Shown: positions 52,835 to 64,000 of the stretch, piece by piece
Numbering within the stretch: the stretch's first letter is position 1
How the letters are laid out: the number at the start of each line of letters is the position of its first letter
Assembly (NCBI GenBank): GCA_015501075.1
Contig: JADNYJ010000062.1
Span: forward strand, 62,001 to 126,000
From: Gymnopilus junonius
Taxonomy: Eukaryota > Basidiomycota > Agaricomycetes > Agaricales > Galerinaceae
DNA length: 64,000 bases
Direction: 5' to 3'
The notes under the pieces: generated by a model
What the model was told of the DNA's origin: nothing
The model's database searches: none
The model's input: the letters and a program-made list of their open reading frames with translations, nothing else
Translations under genes and position numbers: made by a program

Positions 52835-54923
52835 TCAACTTTTACTCCACCAACCGCCTAACAAGCTACTAAGACCACCACGCATGGGTTGCTGAGAAGT
52901 AAGAGCCGTGCCAGCTTGTTCCTCCGCTCTGGTTTTTGGGATCGACTTCCTGTCCGGCGCAGCATCGACCTTGCTTGTCGCGATAGCAGCATTGACTGGA
53001 GTTGGGGCCTCCACAGGTTCTTTACCGGCTCGATGTCGTAGGCGGTCCATGTCCAGTTCAACATAATTTAGAGCAATATTGAAGAATAAGGGTTTCTTGT
53101 ATGAGGAAGTATCTGCCTCGAATGAACCACCATTATTCGCAAACCAATCTTGCTTGTATTGCAAACCATGCGAAGCAATGACATTTTCGATGCTCTTGAC
53201 GGCATCATCTTTCATGACGAAAAAGGAGGGTTCCATGCTGTTCATGATGTCAGACTCAGATAAGGACATGCTTGAGGTTGTCTCGCGGATGTGAATTGTA
53301 GCATGCTGGAGTAAAGCGAGGGCTTCCCCATATTTCTTCACAGTAGAGTAACACCGAGCGAGATATACACATCTACGAGCATTTGAAAATGCAAGCCTTG
53401 TGTCAATGGCTGATGCCAGGTCAGGATTATCGTCAACTATGCTTAACGTTCGCATTTGGGCCAAACTTTGAAGGGTTGTGTCCAAGAGCTTGACTACAGC
53501 CGGATATAACCGGTTGTCCACTGGCTCAGGTTTGCCTTTGACAGGTGCTGGTACTACATTACTATGAAGCTTTGAATTATCGCCGCCCCCTGAGCCTAAA
53601 AGGGTAGTGATGAGGAGCAAGTCGCGTTGTATGCGGCGTGAAAGGAGTTGATAGACGATGTAAGCATGAACGAAATGTATGTCTCTTCCGCCTGTGGTAG
53701 TGAACGACGAACCGGTGCCATGAAACTTTGAAATTCCAGTGAACATAGAGCTCGATTTAAGACAGAATGGAATACCTGATGAGTTTCCTGCAGCTTGCGT
53801 GCCACTTCCTCCGCATCGCTTAGAGCCAATAATAGCCCATCGTAAGCGGTCACACCCTGCTTCGATTTCTTTCCTCGCGCATCTTGCTGGCTTTGCTCGA
53901 GAGTCGATTCAGCCGTTTGTACTCTGAGCAGAACATCTACCAGCTCAGGATAACGGATTGGAACGGGCTGACCCTCCCAGAGACGTGTCGCAAGATTGGA
54001 AACTGATGATGTAGAACACTCTTCCTTGTGAAGTTTAGCCAGCAGAGCATCGCAGTCCTCCACGATTTCGTTGCGATACTTTGGCGCTATTTCGGCAACG
54101 ATACCATTGACATCGTAGGCTTTGGCGCGGCCTAATTCATGTGCACAGTAGCGGACTTCGGGACTGATCTCATCTGCAAAAAGCACTGCCAATGCCTGAT
54201 CACGACTAGTTGATGAAGATCCAGCCAGATCATCAAGTAAAGACTTTGCCACGCTTAATTGAATGACAGCATCCTCGAAGTCATCCCTATAACGGAGGAA
54301 TCGTCCGTTTAAAATGACAGTGTACACTGTTGCTTCGATGAGACCTCTTGCAGACAGGCGTGAGGATTTATAGAAGGCCTGGCAAAGAGAGAGCAGCTGA
54401 GCGGACCAATTGACTGCACGGCGAAATCGACCTGTTGCGGTGTGACGCAAGGCCCTTGCGTGGTCCTTATTCGCAGGCTGGAGGGCGGAATTTATCAACT
54501 CTTGCGCATATGCCCAGGCACGCTCGGCTTCGAACAGTAAGAGCTGCAGACTTGCTAAAATATCAGAAAAGTCTTCAAGAGGCCAAGCGGTCGACGTACT
54601 GTCCATCTTTTGCGATCTCTGGCGTCAAGGGTGGCAGCTTCTTGAAATCCCTGCCCTTGCCATGCGTCATTTTTAAGCTCGAACGCAGGCGGTGTGTGCG
54701 ATTAGCAGAATGTTTACTAGCATAGGATATTAGCGGGTGGGCTGGCAGGAATTGAGAAGAATGCAGACCGATAGCGAGTGAAATCATTGTAGCGTAACCC
54801 ATATGCACTCCTCTGTTCATTCGTAAGCTGGAGGGCTGGTATTACGATAAGAAACACAGAGAATATTAAATGTATCATAACCTTACCTCGAAATTCCACG
54901 GCAATCTTCGACTTGTCTGCCAT
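52835..54923 (-). CDS. SRP68: Signal recognition particle subunit SRP68
   Basis: SRP68 pairs with SRP72 on SRP RNA and takes part in co-translational targeting to the ER. The start MADKSKIAVEFR (54923) is split by an intron from LQLTNEQRSAYGLRYNDFTR. The next exon carries KHSANRTHRLRSSLKMTHGK, the Arg-rich RNA-binding helix. LQLLLFEAERAWAYAQEL, AVNWSAQLLSLCQ, AHELGRAKAYDVNG and EGQPVPIRYPELVDVLL follow in family order. The last exon begins FHGTGSSFT near 53710 and contains GGRDIHFVHAYIVYQLLSRR, and the protein ends with SLLGGWWSKS. About five exons are needed. The gene is head to head with GET3. Confidence 0.93.
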
Positions 54924-55058
54924 TGCAGATTCTGGACTATTCCTGAGGCCTGAGGATTGATGAAGGGAGGAGGAAAGCCAGCAGCTGATTGCCGACAAGT
55001 CCAAAAGTACTTACAAGGCTTCATCTCAGTCTCGCGTTCATTCTCTTGACTTCCACCT
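54924..55058. promoter_or_regulatory. Divergent promoter shared by SRP68 and GET3
   Basis: 135 bp between start codons. The sequence is mixed and lacks a TATA box. Both genes serve protein delivery to the ER. Confidence 0.65.
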
Positions 55059-56458
55059 ATGGCCACCGAACTCTTAGAACCAACGCTTCAAAATATTCTA
55101 GATCAAACCTCATTGAAATGGATATTTTGTGGTTAGTCTCTTCTTTTCTCTACCAGGCCTTTGTGTTCACATCGACTTCAGGAGGAAAGGGGGGTGTTGG
55201 TACGCGTCCAATCTCAATGCTCTCGGTGCAGCTCGCGAATGAGTATTCGTAGGTAAAACCACCACATCATGTTCGCTCGCCATCCAGCTTGCCAAAGTGC
55301 GCAAGTCTGTCCTTCTGATTGTGGGTATCCGCAGGCGTCATCCTCGCTCACTAAGCTGACATTCAAAGCCATAGTCCACTGATCCTGCCCATAACTTGTC
55401 AGACGCCTTTGGCCAGAAATTCTCCAAGGATGCAACCAAAGTTAATGGTTTTGACAACCTTTTCGCAATGGAGATCGATCCTACCAGTGCTATACAAGAA
55501 ATGGTTGAGCAATGTAGGGGATGACCTTCAAGAAGTAGACCCCAGCTGATATATTCTACAAAGCCGATTCGAATGGGATGATGGGTTCCATGATGCAAGA
55601 TCTGGCATTTGCAATTCCTGGTGTTGACGAGGCGATGAGTTTCGCGGAAATTATGAAGTCAGTCTCATTCAATCCAACCGCATGTACCCAACTGAAGAAT
55701 AATGTATAGGCATGTTAAATCAATGGAATATTCTGTAATCGTATTCGATACTGCACCCACTGGTCATACCCTGCGCTTCCTGTCCTTCCCTACAGTGCTT
55801 GAGAAAGCACTGGGCAAACTTAGTACACTTGGATCCCGGTTTGGACCTATGATCAGTCAGGTAGTGATATTTCTGTCATGATACTATTCACTTCTCAAAA
55901 TTGTTGCGGGCATACAGATGTCGGCAATGATGGGTGGAGAAGCAGGTTCTCAAGAAGACATGTTTGCCAAACTTGAAAATATGCGCGCCGTCATCACTGA
56001 AGTCAATACGCAATTTAAAGACCCAGTTAGTATCCTCTTACTGGGCCAAGACTTTCCATTGATCTCAGCACCTTCTATAGGAGAAAACGACTTTTGTCTG
56101 CGTTTGCATATCCGAATTTCTGTCTTTATATGAAACGGAACGTCTAATCCAGGAATTGACGGCCTATGAAATTGACACACATAATATTGTAGTCAATCAA
56201 CTTCTATTCCCCAAGAAATGTGCGTTACTCCATTTTCCCTGCCGAACACATTCTGACCTGTAAATAGCATCAAATTGTGAACATTGCCATGTCAGGCAGA
56301 AGATGCAACAAAAGTATCTCGCGGAGGCCCATGAACTTTATGACGAGTTTTTCCATATAGTACAATTGCCTTTACTTACAGAGGAGGTCCGGGGTCCGGA
56401 GAAGCTTAAAGCATTCAGTAAAATGCTCGTTGAGCCCTACGTCCCTCCTCAGGAATAA
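55059..56458 (+). CDS. GET3: ATPase GET3 (tail-anchored protein targeting)
   Basis: Get3 is the cytosolic ATPase that carries tail-anchored membrane proteins to the ER receptor Get1/Get2. It starts [20 protein letters not shown]. The deviant Walker [14 protein letters not shown] is split by introns. Switch [18 protein letters not shown], the P-loop partner [13 protein letters not shown], the hydrophobic substrate region rich in Met ([20 protein letters not shown]), [19 protein letters not shown] and the zinc pair CEHC are all present. It ends [10 protein letters not shown]. Nine exons were traced by eye without any frame problem. The usual length of about 330 residues is met. Confidence 0.97.
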
Positions 56459-56748
56459 TGTTAGCAGTAGATTGATATACACAGTATGTAGTTCCTTGAC
56501 GGGTACATGTGAGAAAGAAAGGCACACGTGGAAAGATTTTTGTTTTCGCTAAAATCATCCTTTGTCCTCCTTCAGTGTTGGGCACTCAACCGAGCGACCC
56601 GAGAGGTTCTCTTCTCTTCCTTTCCTCGTATACCCACTATTTCCTATACCTATCCCTTGGCCGTTTCTTGGGCCAGGACGTCCTCGCTGCCACACGGCCT
56701 GCCACCGCCAGCAGTAGCCCTCGACTACTTCATTCCATACTGTCCATC
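56459..56748. promoter_or_regulatory. GET3 3' flank and upstream region of the Upa2-like gene
   Basis: 290 bp between tandem plus-strand genes. A frame continues in phase upstream of the ATG at 56749, but its codons do not look conserved, so it is taken as 5' leader. Confidence 0.4.
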
Positions 56749-59700
56749 ATGTCTAATAAGCGTCGGGACCCTCTACCGCGATTGAATATAGCTTCAAATC
56801 TTAATATGCAGCAACCCGGGCAAAGTCTCTTCTCTCCAGCGCTGCCAACCGCTTTGCAGCAAAGCTTTCATCCAACTTTTCCAATGAATACCACACTTCA
56901 GACTCCCATGCAGCCTATGTTTTCCACTATTCCTGGCGCACCTGGAAGGCCTACTCATGCCCACCATGCAAGCATGCAGTTAGCGGCAGCCGGTATTCAC
57001 CCGCCAAATCTCATAACCCCTGTTGCTACTCATTTCCCGCGCCCTTCCATGATGCTTGCCCCCGGTGCTCAACCACAGGCTCCTCCGCACCCGTTCCCCA
57101 ACAGAAACAGACGCCAGCCGAGTATTGGTGGTCCTCCGAAGGCCGTTCTGGGCGGCCCCGCAAGGAAACTCAGCCCGTTGCCGGGAGGAGTCGGTTCCAA
57201 TACTGTCGCGGAACCGCAGAAGAAGAAGAAGGTAATTGTCAATTTACCGAAGGAGACGATAATTAGTGAGGATGGTGGCCCTACGACGCGTTCTTCTTGG
57301 GCTCGATCACCTCTAGCAAATGCAGTCGTTTACGACGACATCTCTGTTGCACCAGCTGAGGTCGCTACTGCAGAATTATTTCCGCCAGATGGATGGAGAA
57401 GGAATCTACCGGACACTATTGACGTCTTCCTTCCGGGAAAGGTACACCACTCTGTTCGCGTTGGCATCGTTTTACTTTGCTAACTGGTTTCTTACAGCTT
57501 GCATGGGATGCAATCAAGCAACGGGTCATCGAGGAGAAGTTACAGAAACTTGGAGTGGAACGCGGTTCAGGGAAAACTAGCGCTTTGCCAATACATGCAC
57601 CTCATGCTCGGGCAGCATCGGTATGTTAGTTCACTACCAGCGTGTGTCCATTGTTTTGATAATGTGGCCAGATATCCTCACCTGCAGACCCTGCTCTTCT
57701 GTTATTCAAACTTAATAAGCTACAACAAGCCCAAGAAGCCAATTCTGCGGTCAATTCCGCGGCAAACTCTTTGTCTGTGTCACCTCAGCCTCCGTTTGTG
57801 GCTCCATTTGGCCTTTCACCCTCACCAAATCGAGGAATGCGCCTCCTCACAAACCGTCATGGTCACACTATGTCGCTTGCCCAGCCGCCGTCCTACCAAT
57901 CCTCTCTTTTCTCAAGCTCCCCTTCGCCATTTAATCCTTTCGGACCTCATGCAGTTCTAGGCACGGAATCTGTTGCAGATAGTCAGATATCTGAGTCGTC
58001 CGAAGACCCGATTCATGCTCCTCAAGGTCGTGTACCGATCGCTGCACTCAACTTTGTGGCTCCGCCCGTGTCTGCTGTGAACGGAACTAATAATGGCCAG
58101 GCTGATTTTACTAGAGGATTTGGCCTGGACGTCCCCTTGGAGTTAGAAGAGGACGAGGAAAGCCGGCGAATTGAACCAATTGAAGAGACTGACGAGGAAA
58201 ATGAAAGTAATGCCGACATTAATGCCACACAGGATATGCAGTTGGAAGGAAGTCATGAAGAAGATCTGGATGACGGAACCACAACTGCTCCCCAAACTCG
58301 ATTACACTCACGACACGTATCAAAACTCTCTGCTGCACTCTCACTTCGTTCTGTTGGCGGTAATCTTACTGCCAAAATTCAAGATGCTGCAGAGGGGAGA
58401 CAAAGACATTTCAATGAAGAGGCTCAGGGTGATGGCGATGAGGCGGATAAAGAGAATGAGCCACCACAGAATACGCGGAACCTGGACGTTGACCCTGTGG
58501 AAGAATGGACTGGTTCAGAAGACCTATACCTAGGGTTGGAGACATCGGATGACGAGGTCAGTTGTAATTTATCATGCCGAAATCTAAGTTGAGTTTTCAT
58601 TCTGCTGTAGAGTATTGGTGAATGGTCGAATCCATCTGATGAAGAAAGAGCCCGCCAGCAACGGGTTGAGCGTCGCATGCGTCGCAGAGCAGCCCAGCAA
58701 CAGCAACTGGATCAACCTCGCCGTTTGCCCAACTTCCCTCGCCCTCCCGAAAATCCACTGGGATTTGTTGCCCGCAGAGATGACGATATCATTTCAAATC
58801 CCAGTGAGGAGAACTTCATGCTTGGTCACCAGGCTGAATTTGCTGGTGTTTCTACAGAACATTACCATCCACATGCCAGTCGCTCAGCAGCTTCTCTTGG
58901 TATTCCCCCTCATTCACGTGGCCCTTCAGACCAATATTCAGCCCACGATCCAGCGATGGCTCATTCCCGCCATGCCTCTGGAAGTTTTACTTTTCCTCAG
59001 CCTAGTTTTCATCAATCGAGTTCTTCAACAGGCAGGCGAGATTCTCTCAATCCGTTCGCCAAGCCCTTTGTCTTTGGAGCTCCTCGGGAATCCGGATCTT
59101 GGCAAACATCGACCTCCCCTGCCTCCATGCCGAGCGCTTCAGTCTCCAGTCATTCGCGTCTGCCATCGATAGGCAAGCCCCTCAATGTTGATGCACCCGA
59201 GTTCAAACCTGGAGGATTTAACTTCCGCCTGCCAGGAGCACCTCAGATGCCCCCTGCCCCTCCTTTCCCTCAACCACAGCACCAAGTGCTGGAACCTGCT
59301 GTTTCTGTTGAATCTTCACCCTTTAAAACCCAAGGCAGAGAGAAGCGGCAACGTCGAGGTTCGAACTCTTCTATAGAAGAAGGAGACAGCATGGCTTCAT
59401 TTAAGTTCCCAATGAGGTTGGACTCATCTCCTCAGAGCATTCGTCGTCGTCGGTCAGGATCGCTTTCTACAAAGCATCAATTGAACCCATCTGCCCAACC
59501 TTTCACATTTGCTGGCTTTTCAGCTGTGGCCAATAATATTCCATGGGTGCCGAAGACATCAGAAGTTGAAGATGTGCCACTGTCAAGCAGACTTGCCGAA
59601 GGCAAGGAAAATCTGAAAGACACAAGCACAGCCAAAACGGGCAATAGCGAGGTTCAATCAGAGGAAGTCATTGTGCCTGTGGTGACCAAACAAAAACGAG

Positions 59701-62700
59701 CTCCAATACCTTTGGACTTCAAGCACCCTGTATCGAGCAACACTGTACCAGCTGGCTTGTTCAAGGCACTGGTTAACGGTAACGACGAGCGCACAAGAAG
59801 GAGTGTACGATCGCGTCTTAGCTCTCGTGAAATTTTTGATTTTGAGCACGTCCATCGTCCATCAATGGATGATGACGATGTTGCTCTCATTGCCCACAAG
59901 AATCCGCGCAATCGCATCGTTACTGATCCTGATGAAAGGAGACGAAGCCCCTCCCCTGATAATGTATTTAATTCTGTCCATCATGCTCGTCGTCGTTCTT
60001 CACTTCCAGATGCACTGCATGACAAGGAAATTTCACCGTCAAGAGCATCACTTTCTCCCCGAGATCTTACAATGGAGGTCCACCACATCGAAGACATTCT
60101 CAATCGCCTCTTAGACGAGAAGATGGACGTCCTTCTTCGTCAATTACCTGCCAGAAATGAGAAGAAAGAAGTGGCTCTACCTTCTACAACGGAGTCAATG
60201 ATGGCCGATCTTATATCATTATTCCGCACACAACTACAAGAATCTGCTACCCGCAGTCTCGAGGACAGCCAGATGGACGCAAGAGGAGAGTTAGATTTCC
60301 AAATGATCAAAGATGTTGTAGAAGAAAGTCAAAAGAACTTCTTTCGGCATTCCAGCGGGAGATCCAGCGTATCTATCAGGAAACATCGTCGAGGCTTACC
60401 ACCAATCCATCTCAGGAAATCTTGCCCATAGTTGAGGAAATTGGCGAACGCACCAGGGAGGCCGTTATTGAAGCTATTTCAGGTTTCTCGGCCCGTCAGG
60501 AAGCTATGGCTTTGAATGCTCCTTCTCGTGAACACGATCTTCTTGTTGAGAACATTGTCAGCGTCTTGTCGCCGATGATACAATCGCTGCAAACGACCCC
60601 ATCGACTACGAGTTTTTGACGAGAGAGCTAACGCAAGCTGTCAAACCCCATATCTCACAGCTTATTGATCTCGCTTCTGACAAGCGTGAAACTGCTGGCC
60701 TCATTGTAGACAGGATTTTGCCACTTTTACCATCGCTTACGAGCACGACAGTCGATACCGATGCCATCACATTGAAGCTTATCGCGGAAGTTCGACGAGC
60801 TATCGCCCCGATTGACGCCTTTGAGATTAAAGAACAAGTGGCTGATCTCGTTGTAGAGCGACTGGACTCTCGCCTTGCTGTTCGCGACAAAGCATTCAAC
60901 GTCGATGTTGTGACTTCAAGAGTGACAGAGAGTGTCTCCAGGTTGCTCGACTCTCTCAACAAGGTCCCTGCTACACTTGAACGTTTGGCAATTTCCCAGC
61001 AAAGCTTGGAAGAGAATCAGGCTAGCGTAACGAGTTCTCAGAGCCAGATCGTTGCCTCCATTGTGGACGTTCCTGTACAACTCGTCTCTCAATTTGACGA
61101 ACTTAGTCGTCTTCAAAAACGTATTTTCGAGAAAATTGATCAGTCAGGTTCTTCAAACGTCGAATTCAATGGCACTGTCATTGTCATCAAGGATATTGTT
61201 GAATCTCTTGCCTTGGGTCAGAAGAGACAAAATGAACAAAGTGATGTCTATCTATCGGATAACAAGCTTGTCTTAGATAAGCTCAACACTCTTCCACAGG
61301 AGTTCTCCCGTATCGCCACGAATCTTCAGAGTGCGCTGACAGAACTCTTTACTTTGCACGAGAACTCTAAACGTGAGATCGAGGAGCTCAGAAAACTAAA
61401 CGCAGATTATCAGATTCAAGTTACGAAAGCCCGGGGATCTCATGGACAAGTCCGCGTTGAGAAAGATGTGCTCAACGAGAAGCTCGCCTTGGTAGAAGGT
61501 GATCGTGATCGACTACGAGCCCAAGCCAAGGAATTGCAGGTTATCGCTTCTGACAAGGAGAAGGAAGTGAATATACTGGAAGCTCGCAACAGAGAACTTG
61601 AGGATGCTCTTTCCAAGGCTCTTGCTCGCCTTCAGTCTGCTGATGTCACTACTGAAGGCCACCAACGCAGCATTACAGACCTGGAGAAGACAAATAAGGA
61701 CCTCAGTGCCGAAAATCTAAGCCTCAAGTCTAAAGTGAGTTTCTATCTCCAAGTTTATCACATGGAAGTTCTTTAACGTTATTCTGCAGGTCGACGCTCT
61801 GGGACAGGAAGTCGCTTTCGCTAATCGTGAGAGAGAAGCGACCTCTAAAATGCTTGAAGTTCTCCAGAACCAACACACACATTTGATATCTCAGCAAAGT
61901 AATTGGGATGTTCTCAATGTAGCCACTGAGAAGATCAACATGGTCTTCAATCTTTTGGAAAATGCAGACAGTGAAGAGCAGAAGGAATTAAGGCACTACC
62001 GTGATCGCAGTCAGATGCTTGGAGAAGAAAATGCGACATTGCAAAAACGTATCAAAGAGCTAGAAGGCAGGTTTGCAACCAACGATCGTACAGCAGCAGC
62101 AGCTCGTCAGTCTCTTGCGCAAGCGCAGCAGCGTTCTACTGAATGGGAACATCGGGCCAAGGAATGCGAAGGTCAACTCGAGTTGTTTAAGACCAAATAT
62201 GAGCAGTCCGAGCAGACGCACGCTCAACTGGAAGCAGACTATGAAGTCGTCAAGATGCAACTTGAGGAATACGAGGCTGATAAACGCTTGCAGCAGGTAA
62301 GGACATAAACCACGCCTCATGGGTGTAGACCCCACTAACTGCTTTCTTAGGATCGGGAAAATAAATCCCGAGAACAAATTGCTGCTCTCGAGTCAAAGTG
62401 TGTTCTCCTCCAGAAAGAACTTGAAAAAGCTAATGCTGCGAGAACATCCGCTACGTCCCCGGCTCCTCTACGTTCGTCAATAAACGGTAACACACATGCT
62501 CCACCTCGACCGGATTCACGGGCTAGCACAATATATGATCACCGTGAAGAAACCCCGAATCGTCGCGTCTCCTCGTACTCCAGTGCTCACAGCACAGCTT
62601 CAGCGCAGTCTGCCAGTCATCCTTCCGTCTGGGATTCAATGCATGCGCCCGCCAGTACAAATAGCCAGGTGAAATGGACGTCACCCCCCATGCATACTCC

Positions 62701-62845
62701 TATTAGCCGATACTCGCATCTCGGGCCTTCAACACCCAAACCTCAACGCATGTCAAGTCATTATCAACATCAGCGTGGCCCATCGCCTACGCCTAGTACA
62801 GTATCTGCAGCGCCAACACAAGGAAATGATGGATGGTGGTCATAA
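56749..62845 (+). CDS. upa2: Upa2-like multi-PAM2 scaffold of endosomal mRNA transport
   Basis: Upa2 of Ustilago maydis is a core part of mRNA-carrying endosomes; its PAM2 motifs bind the MLLE domain of poly(A)-binding protein and its C-terminal GWW is needed for endosome attachment. Exons 56749-57441, 57498-57620, 57672-58556, 58611-61734, 61790-62296 and 62351-62845 give about 1942 residues. Three PAM2-type motifs stand near residues 711, 756 and 856: SLNPFAKPFVF, PLNVDAPEFKPG and QLNPSAQPFTF; a weaker one, ALNFVAPPV, is near 397. The N-terminal half is low-complexity, and residues from about 1150 on form a long coiled coil. The protein ends GNDGWWS. Exon 4 stays in frame only with one extra base near 60321-60331 and another near 60585-60591; short introns are a less natural alternative. 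Identity rests on architecture, not on alignment. Confidence 0.78.
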
Positions 62846-63261
62846 AACAATTTTGGTATTCGAATTTTTAACCATATGCTTTCGATGTTTCCATCCAATC
62901 AAATTAAAATAATCTACATAATGGCCGAAATGGCAATTTTACTACACCCTAGCTTTGCTACACAACACTCATTTGGCTATAATTGATGCTATCGATCCTC
63001 TCTGGCCTTGTTTCGTAACATACACTCCTTTTCTTTTCATCATCTTGATTATTATTTTCTGGCACATGAACCGACATTCAATGGAATTTGTAAATATACC
63101 CTTATCCATCAATGGTGATTTATTATCCTTGTAAACTTGGAGATAGATTGCAAATTAATTAACAAGGTGAATCTACACGAATCAATAGACAAGCAGAGCG
63201 TCAGCGTAAGAGGAATGTACAAAGTGAGGTAGGATGACAATTAAGCTTTCAAGGAATACAA
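62846..63261. other. Convergent 3' flanks, Upa2-like gene and ORP gene
   Basis: About 415 bp, AT-rich, with AATTAAAATAAT near 62903. No gene or RNA was recognised. Confidence 0.5.
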
Positions 63262-64000
63262 TTAAGGCGACGGTGAATCCTTCGTCTGATTAGTAGACTG
63301 TGACAAGACGTTTGGGAAAATCCATTCCTGGACAGCGACGGTTGCCTCTCGTGGGTCCTTTAGAATTCTGGAGAGAGTTAGCACTTTGCGTAGGCGAAGG
63401 TCATTGAGGGAAATCTTTACTTGAGCTTGGGTTCCCATCTGCCATTTACTTTCTCAAAAAACCTCGGAACATGTGCTATACCATTTTCTTCCCTCCTTTT
63501 CCTTTCTTCTCTCTGTGCATCTTCTACTGATGATTTTGCTGTTGTGGCGCGCTCCATATCTTTGCTCAGAATCGCCTCTGTCAAGTTGGCCCATAATCTA
63601 CATGATTTACTCTGGTAAAACTGAAACTATCAGGAGCAGCAGTGGAAAACGCGCACCTTCTCGACTCGTTTGGCTCCTGCTCGTCCTCCAGAGGCACCCA
63701 CTTTGGTGACACGTTCTGCCCGTCTCTTACGGCATCGAACAAGACACGTTTCTTACCCGTCTATACCGACGACTCTTGTGAGACCGACGTGCACGCAGTT
63801 CGCAGTGAACAAGTCCGACAGACCTTGGTATTCTTAACCTCCATGACATGACTCCATCTTCCAGACACTTCGCCAATATCATTTGAATTTCTACGTACTC
63901 GACCAGCAAGCGCATTGTATGTCCCAGAAAAGAAACCCTACATAAAAAATTTGAGCAACTCCGGTCAGAATATTGAAAAGGATAGACGAGGACCTTCGTC
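63262..64000 (-). CDS. Oxysterol-binding-protein-related protein (OSH/ORP), C-terminal part
   Basis: ORPs exchange sterols or phosphoinositides at membrane contact sites. The window holds the last exons; the start lies beyond 64000. Reading right to left: GFFSGTYNALAGR, then VSGRWSHVMEVKNTK, KKRVLFDAVRDGQ, WVPLEDEQEPNESRR, RLWANLTEAILSKDMERAT and VPRFFEKVNGRWEPKLK, each separated by short introns. The protein ends WIFPNVLSQS plus a short polar tail. The order and the EPNESRRLW-type segment fit the family ligand-binding domain C-terminus. Whether a PH domain or ankyrin repeats are present cannot be seen, so the subfamily stays open. Confidence 0.92.

Overview
The window is genomic DNA of a basidiomycete fungus, most likely an agaricomycete. 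Almost every host gene is split by GT-AG introns of about 45-60 bp. The families are fungal (PRP16, YJU2, DOT1, mL38, SRP68, GET3, mitochondrial Pol gamma). One large protein carries the PAM2-motif and terminal GWW architecture of Upa2, a basidiomycete endosomal mRNA-transport scaffold. The species cannot be named from the sequence.

Positions 1-13583 are a block of decayed retrotransposons. A plus-strand Ty1/copia element enters from the left edge and ends in an LTR starting at 3490. A minus-strand retroelement of uncertain family has its gag split at 5528/11763 by a complete Ty3/gypsy chromovirus (5529-11762, two LTRs, ATAAA target duplication). The older element also carries a 520-bp hAT-type MITE (12542-13061, 8-bp AACAGGTG duplication). 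The gypsy reading frames are broken mainly by TGA codons where CGA is expected.

From 13684 to the right edge lies a dense host-gene region. In order: a SEL1-repeat protein (-), PRP16 (-), mitochondrial ribosomal protein mL38 (-), a FYVE-finger protein (-), a candidate Mei4/Rec24 meiotic protein (-), a PHD-finger protein (-), YJU2 (+), DOT1 (-), an ABC transporter (+), a very long UvrD-type helicase with TPR-like and IQ segments (-), mitochondrial DNA polymerase MIP1 (+), SRP68 (-), GET3 (+), a Upa2-like scaffold (+), and the C-terminal part of an oxysterol-binding-related protein (-, running off the right edge).

Several neighbours share short divergent promoters: PHD/YJU2 (213 bp), DOT1/ABC (89 bp), helicase/MIP1 (338 bp) and SRP68/GET3 (135 bp). 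The last pair joins two ER-targeting routes, SRP and GET. PRP16 and YJU2 act in one splicing step: Prp16 remodels the spliceosome after branching, when Yju2 leaves.

Exon models were derived by eye from splice sites and conserved protein motifs. Summed exon lengths keep frame for mL38, FYVE, PHD, YJU2, DOT1, MIP1 and the Mei4 candidate. PRP16, the ABC gene and the Upa2-like gene come out in frame only if one, one and two bases are missing from the sequence. Two introns, in YJU2 and the ABC gene, fit only as GC-AG introns.
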